Shown here piece by piece: positions 60,659 through 64,000 of a stretch of 64,000 nt of DNA. The notes under the pieces were generated by a model. That model made no database searches. It saw nothing but the letters and a program-made list of their open reading frames with translations, and was not told where the DNA came from. The stretch spans positions 1-64,000 of the forward strand of contig NZ_LYPL01000010.1 of the NCBI RefSeq assembly GCF_001662075.1. Direction: 5' to 3'. A program made the position numbers and the translations under genes. Within the stretch, counting starts at the first letter, position 1. Every line of letters starts with the position of its first letter. Origin of the DNA: Rhizobium bangladeshense (GTDB taxonomy: Bacteria; Pseudomonadota; Alphaproteobacteria; Rhizobiales; Rhizobiaceae).

Positions 60659-61344
60659 TCTCATCGCCCTCTTTTTCGCAGAGAAGGGCGCGGCTGTCAT
60701 CCCGAAAATGACATTCGCGGCTGAGGGCGACTGAGCCATGGTTAGGGGCGGATGATCAGCGGATCTTGCCAGCCGGAGAGCCCAATGATTCGGGTTGCGA
60801 CAGCAGCATTGCCCGAAGGCGTCCCGGAACGCCCGGCCTTTGCCTCCCTTTTTGGTCAGGAATAACAGCAGCAACCATGGGTGCAATTCAGATGAAATAC
60901 ACCTTTATATTTGATGGTGACGCAATACCTGCGTGATCTGCCGCAGTTTCAGTGTTTATTCGGGGAAGGTGCGACGGGCGGCCGGCAAATCTTCTTGGAA
61001 GATGAGGCACTCTTCTGATTGCAGGCTATCTTAATTTCAAATTGTATTATTTTATTCACCCTTCGCGTTTGCCTATCCGTATTTTCAATGCAGGCGGGCA
61101 TTTGGACAGCTCCGCGTAAGTTGAATGTTGTCTTATCGTTTTCGTTATTTCAGTACTGCCGAGTCTCGGATTTGCCGGTAATTTCTGTCAAGAGTCCGGC
61201 GAATGCAGGGACTTGGCTACTGGAAACGCGACGTAAATATCTAACCGAAACTTTACCGTTCTGACACGTTCAGGTTGACGGTGAGCGCGATTGTAGCGAT
61301 ATGGCACTGCACGCAAATAAAATCCTCCTGAAGTTGTATTTTTG
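60659..61344. other. About 690-bp intergenic region without a supported gene
   Basis: It holds the presumed promoter of thiMED (left end) and of the IalB-like gene (right end). The middle part (60900-61340) is AT-richer than the surrounding coding DNA. Frames of 60-85 residues occur, but none has a ribosome binding site or familiar composition. I see no recognisable RNA gene. Confidence 0.5.
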
Positions 61345-61926
61345 ATGGGCAAATTTTCGATAAACCGCATGAAGGGAGGTCTCCGGACCGTCGCCTCCCT
61401 CCTGGTATTCCTCGGTTGTTCCAGCCCGTCCCTTTCGCAATCTCCCGATGCGGTGGTTCAAGGCCAGGCGCCGGCCATCAAATCGCAGAAATTCGACGAC
61501 TGGTACTATCGCTGCACGGGCTCCGGCGACACCGCAGCCTGCGAAGTCGCGCAGGTGGCGCAAGTCGCCAAGGATGGCAAGAACGTCAATGTCCTGACGA
61601 TCGCCACCACGCCGGCCACTTCTCAAGGCAAGAGCAAACCGCGGCTGATGCTGACCGCGCTTCTGCCGCTCAACGTCTTCCTCCCCTCCGGCCTGGCGAT
61701 CAAAGCGGACGGCAAGCCCCTCGCAAAACTCGATTATCGCAATTGTAACGAGGCCGGATGCTGGGCGCAGCAGGCCTTGGATGCGAAGACGACGGCAGCG
61801 CTGCGCAAGGGCTCGATCGCCGAAGGGCTGGTGCGGCTAATGAATGGCCAGGACGTCAATATCCGCTTTTCGCTCAAAGGGCTGAGCCCGGCCCTCGACG
61901 AACTCCAATCCACTGCCGCGAAGTAG
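61345..61926 (+). CDS. Invasion-associated locus B (IalB) family protein
   Basis: A 193-residue exported protein. It has an N-terminal signal (MKGGLRTVASLLVFLG; the in-frame ATG at 61369 would fit it well), then the IalB core: FDDWYYRCTGSG, ACEVAQVAQVAKDGKNVNVLTIATTP, LPLNVFLPSGLAIKADGKPLAKLDYRNCNEAGCWAQQALD with paired cysteines. IalB of Bartonella is linked to erythrocyte invasion; rhizobial homologues are common and their role is open. It stands 12 bp ahead of the TpsB gene, implying a joint role in secretion or envelope assembly. Confidence 0.82.
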   Translation: MGKFSINRMKGGLRTVASLLVFLGCSSPSLSQSPDAVVQGQAPAIKSQKFDDWYYRCTGSGDTAACEVAQVAQVAKDGKNVNVLTIATTPATSQGKSKPRLMLTALLPLNVFLPSGLAIKADGKPLAKLDYRNCNEAGCWAQQALDAKTTAALRKGSIAEGLVRLMNGQDVNIRFSLKGLSPALDELQSTAAK

Positions 61927-61938
61927 CCGAATTTCACC

Positions 61939-63660
61939 ATGACCACAGAAATTCGATACTGCCTGCTCGCCGGCGCCGTCCTCGTGACGGCTGTCACGCC
62001 TGCTTATGCGCAATCGCCGGCCGATGATTTCAACCGCCGTCAGGAGGAGCGGTCGCAGTCGCAGCGGCTGGACGCCCTGCGGCGCGCGACACCGGGCGGC
62101 GGCGCGGGCGCGGAAGACCGGCCTTTGCCCGGCGGCCAGGGGAATGGTGCCTGTTTCGACATCACCCGGGTCGAAATCGACGGGGCGAACCTGCTCTCGG
62201 CACAGGATATCGGCAAGGTGACGGCGCCCTACGGCAACCGCTGCATCGGCCTTGCCGAGATCAACGCCGTCCTCAGGGATGTCACGCACCTCTACATCGA
62301 CCATGGCTATATGACCTCACGCGCCTATGTGCCGCAGCAGGATATCAAAAAGACCAGGATCCTGCGGCTGCTCGTCGTCGAAGGCACGCTGTCGGATATT
62401 TATCTCAACGGCCAAAAGGTCGCCGGCAACGCTTCGCTGGCAACCGCTTTTCCCGGCCTGATCGGCCGGGTCGTCAATATCCGCGATATCGAGCAGGGGC
62501 TCGATCAGATGAACCGGCTGCAGGCCAACGACGCCAAGTCGGCCATGCTGCCCGGCGCCAAGGACGGAACCTCCATCCTCAATATCGAGAACCGCCCCGG
62601 ACCGCCCTGGCATGTCTCTTTCGGCAACAGCAATATGGGGCAGGAAAGCACCGGTTTTTCCAGAAGCTCGGCCTCGCTCGGCTACGACGATCTGCTCGGC
62701 ATCAACGACCAGTGGAACTTTTCTTATGAACACAGCGGTCCGGACTATCCGTGGAGCGATGACGGAAACGGCTATGGCAACAGCTATTCCGGCAGCGTCA
62801 GCGTCCCTTACGGTTATTCCACCGTTTCGCTGAACGGCTCCTGGTACCAATATGAAAGCGCCGTCGAAGGCAACTTCAGCACGCTCGAAACCTCCGGCAA
62901 TTCAGGGCAGGCCGGCCTCGGCATCGATCGCGTCGTCATGCGCGGCAAGGATTCGATCACGACGGTCCGCAGCAGCCTCACCTACAAGCAGACGAACAAC
63001 TTCCTGCTCGGCAATCTGATCGAGGTCGGCAGCCGCCGCTATACGGTCGGCGAGATCGGCATTTCCCATTCCCGGCGGATGTTCGGCGGCATCTGGGTGT
63101 TCGACGCCAGCTACGACAGGGGGCTCGGTCTTTTCGATGCCGTCAAGGCAGGGGAGCCCGGCGCGGGAGATGCCGATCCGCGATTTTCGAAATTCAACGC
63201 CACCATCACCGTCACGCAGCCCTTCCAGGCCATCGGCCGCCAGTTCGAGCTGACGTCGCTCGTCAGCGGCCAATATTCCCCTGATAATCTTCTCGGCGCC
63301 GAGCAGATGTCCCTCGGCAGCTACAGCAATGTCCGCGGCACCCGCGAAAGCGTGCTCTTCGGCAATAATGGCGTGTTCAGCCACAACGAGATCGTCTGGA
63401 GAACGAAATCCAACGAAAGCGGCGGCGCCGCCGCCAAGGCGTTCGGCGAACTGCGCCCCTATCTCGGCTTCGACTACGGCCACGTCTACGCGCAAAAGCG
63501 CTTCGACATGACAGGCGGCGATCTTGCCGGCTGGACGGCCGGTATCCGTGCCGTCGGCGGCAATATCAGCGCCGACCTCGGCTATTCCGACATCCTTGCC
63601 AGCAGCGTCGACCATGTCGACGGCGGGCTCTTCTATTTCAGCGCATCTGCGCATTGGTAA
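61939..63660 (+). CDS. TpsB-type outer-membrane transporter (ShlB/FhaC/HecB family) of a two-partner secretion system
   Basis: A 573-residue Omp85-superfamily transporter. It has a signal peptide to about AYAQ-SP (residue 25), a short charged linker (NRRQEERSQSQRLDALRR), POTRA domain 1 starting at GACFDITRVEIDGANLLSAQDI, a second POTRA-like part (VVEGTLSDIYLNGQKV), then a 16-strand barrel. The barrel has the conserved loop-6 motif region SYSNVRGTRES, and the protein ends in an aromatic residue (FSASAHW). It exports a large beta-helical TpsA protein across the outer membrane. No TpsA gene is inside the window; it may follow the lipoprotein gene. Confidence 0.87.
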   Translation: MTTEIRYCLLAGAVLVTAVTPAYAQSPADDFNRRQEERSQSQRLDALRRATPGGGAGAEDRPLPGGQGNGACFDITRVEIDGANLLSAQDIGKVTAPYGNRCIGLAEINAVLRDVTHLYIDHGYMTSRAYVPQQDIKKTRILRLLVVEGTLSDIYLNGQKVAGNASLATAFPGLIGRVVNIRDIEQGLDQMNRLQANDAKSAMLPGAKDGTSILNIENRPGPPWHVSFGNSNMGQESTGFSRSSASLGYDDLLGINDQWNFSYEHSGPDYPWSDDGNGYGNSYSGSVSVPYGYSTVSLNGSWYQYESAVEGNFSTLETSGNSGQAGLGIDRVVMRGKDSITTVRSSLTYKQTNNFLLGNLIEVGSRRYTVGEIGISHSRRMFGGIWVFDASYDRGLGLFDAVKAGEPGAGDADPRFSKFNATITVTQPFQAIGRQFELTSLVSGQYSPDNLLGAEQMSLGSYSNVRGTRESVLFGNNGVFSHNEIVWRTKSNESGGAAAKAFGELRPYLGFDYGHVYAQKRFDMTGGDLAGWTAGIRAVGGNISADLGYSDILASSVDHVDGGLFYFSASAHW

Positions 63661-63673
63661 CGAAAGCAAGACA

Positions 63674-64000
63674 ATGACCACCCACGACACTTCGACGATC
63701 AAGCGCGGCAAAAGCCTTTCGCGGCCGACGGCGCTGATCCTTTCCCTTTCCATCGCTCTTGCCGGCTGCGCCGGACGCGAGGCCCGTCCGGTCGCGTCGA
63801 CCAATCCGACCGACAGCGCCTTCGACTGCGCCGGCATCACCCGCGAATTCGAGGCGAACGAACGGCAGATCACCTCGACGGTGAAGGAGCGCACCGATGC
63901 GCAGGGCAAGAACATCGTGCTTGGGGCGACCGGTGTGCTGCTGTTCCTGCCGGCGCTGTTTTTCATGGACCCGAAATCGCCGGAGAAGGTCGAGATCGAC
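63674..64000 (+). CDS. Lipoprotein with a C-terminal membrane-like segment (incomplete at window edge)
   Basis: The first 109 residues are visible and the frame runs off the end. A lipobox is clear (SIALAGCAG, cysteine near residue 32). The mature part begins GREARPVASTNPTDSAFDCAG and holds a helical stretch (REFEANERQITSTVKERTDAQGKN), then a hydrophobic segment (LGATGVLLFLPALFFMD). It starts 13 bp after the TpsB stop, so it is probably cotranscribed. Proteins of this shape are not recognised by me beyond 'lipoprotein'. Confidence 0.75.
   Translation, partial: MTTHDTSTIKRGKSLSRPTALILSLSIALAGCAGREARPVASTNPTDSAFDCAGITREFEANERQITSTVKERTDAQGKNIVLGATGVLLFLPALFFMDPKSPEKVEID

Noticed and set aside
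60629..60886. 85-residue minus-strand frame in the thiM leader
   Set aside because: It runs into the TPP aptamer and has no ribosome binding site; the region is explained by the riboswitch leader.
61019..61264. 81-residue plus-strand frame in the AT-richer gap
   Set aside because: Low start quality, no familiar motif; expected by chance in AT-richer DNA.

Overview
The window reads as about 64 kb of a fast-growing Rhizobium genome (R. leguminosarum / R. etli / R. phaseoli type). The reasons are: high GC throughout; a complete rhizobial L-rhamnose locus in the order rhaR-S-T-P-Q-U-K with divergent rhaD-rhaI; a thiM-thiE-thiD salvage operon behind a TPP riboswitch; and dense runs of ABC importers with LysR, AraC, IclR and DeoR regulators. 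I found no tRNA, rRNA, CRISPR array or intact insertion sequence. The species is an inference from gene content.

Layout. 1-1100: tail of an IS5-type transposase, a long palindrome, a CopC-like gene and a 21-bp tandem repeat. 1117-7355: xylitol-type dehydrogenase, DedA protein, flavin disulfide oxidoreductase with a DUF4126 partner, glutaryl-CoA dehydrogenase, cupin and LysR regulator. 8114-15310: a five-gene branched-chain-amino-acid type importer followed by a GMC oxidoreductase and a 3-hydroxyisobutyrate dehydrogenase-like gene. 15659-22602: ferric hydroxamate uptake (fhuA-C-D-B) with an upstream AraC regulator and a candidate iron-responsive operator. 22727-34573: L-rhamnose transport and catabolism plus a fumarylacetoacetase-family gene. 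34636-36069: an ECF41-type sigma factor and its AhpD-like partner, with a face-to-face promoter pair between them. 36333-42738: amidohydrolase, FitAB/VapBC toxin-antitoxin pair, IclR and TetR regulators, SDR oxidoreductase, a frameshifted hydantoinase B remnant and several small genes. 42974-47792: amidase, TIM-barrel isomerase, choline sulfatase and divergent LysR. 47920-49631: an orphan methyltransferase and a gene-poor, apparently lower-GC stretch. 49688-51169: HpcH/HpaI aldolase and a spermidine-synthase-like protein. 51240-58069: a dipeptide/oligosaccharide ABC importer with a GH3 beta-N-acetylhexosaminidase and a GNAT acetyltransferase. 58285-60658: thiMED and its riboswitch. 61345-64000: an IalB-like protein, a TpsB outer-membrane transporter and a lipoprotein cut by the window end.

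How the parts work together. The rhamnose genes form a full route: RhaSTPQ imports, RhaU interconverts anomers, RhaI isomerises, RhaK phosphorylates, and the aldolase-dehydrogenase fusion RhaD cleaves the product and probably processes lactaldehyde. RhaR (DeoR family) is placed to control both directions from one divergent promoter region. The Fhu set takes hydroxamate siderophores across both membranes. The thi operon salvages thiazole and pyrimidine precursors under TPP feedback. The ECF41 pair carries its own recognisable promoter motif on both strands.

I did not find an obviously new large system. The most interesting signals are the reciprocal ECF41 promoters, the IalB/TpsB/lipoprotein cluster running off the right edge, a pmp3 gene lying antisense inside rhaDI, and an inverted pair of repeats whose stem shows compensatory base changes.
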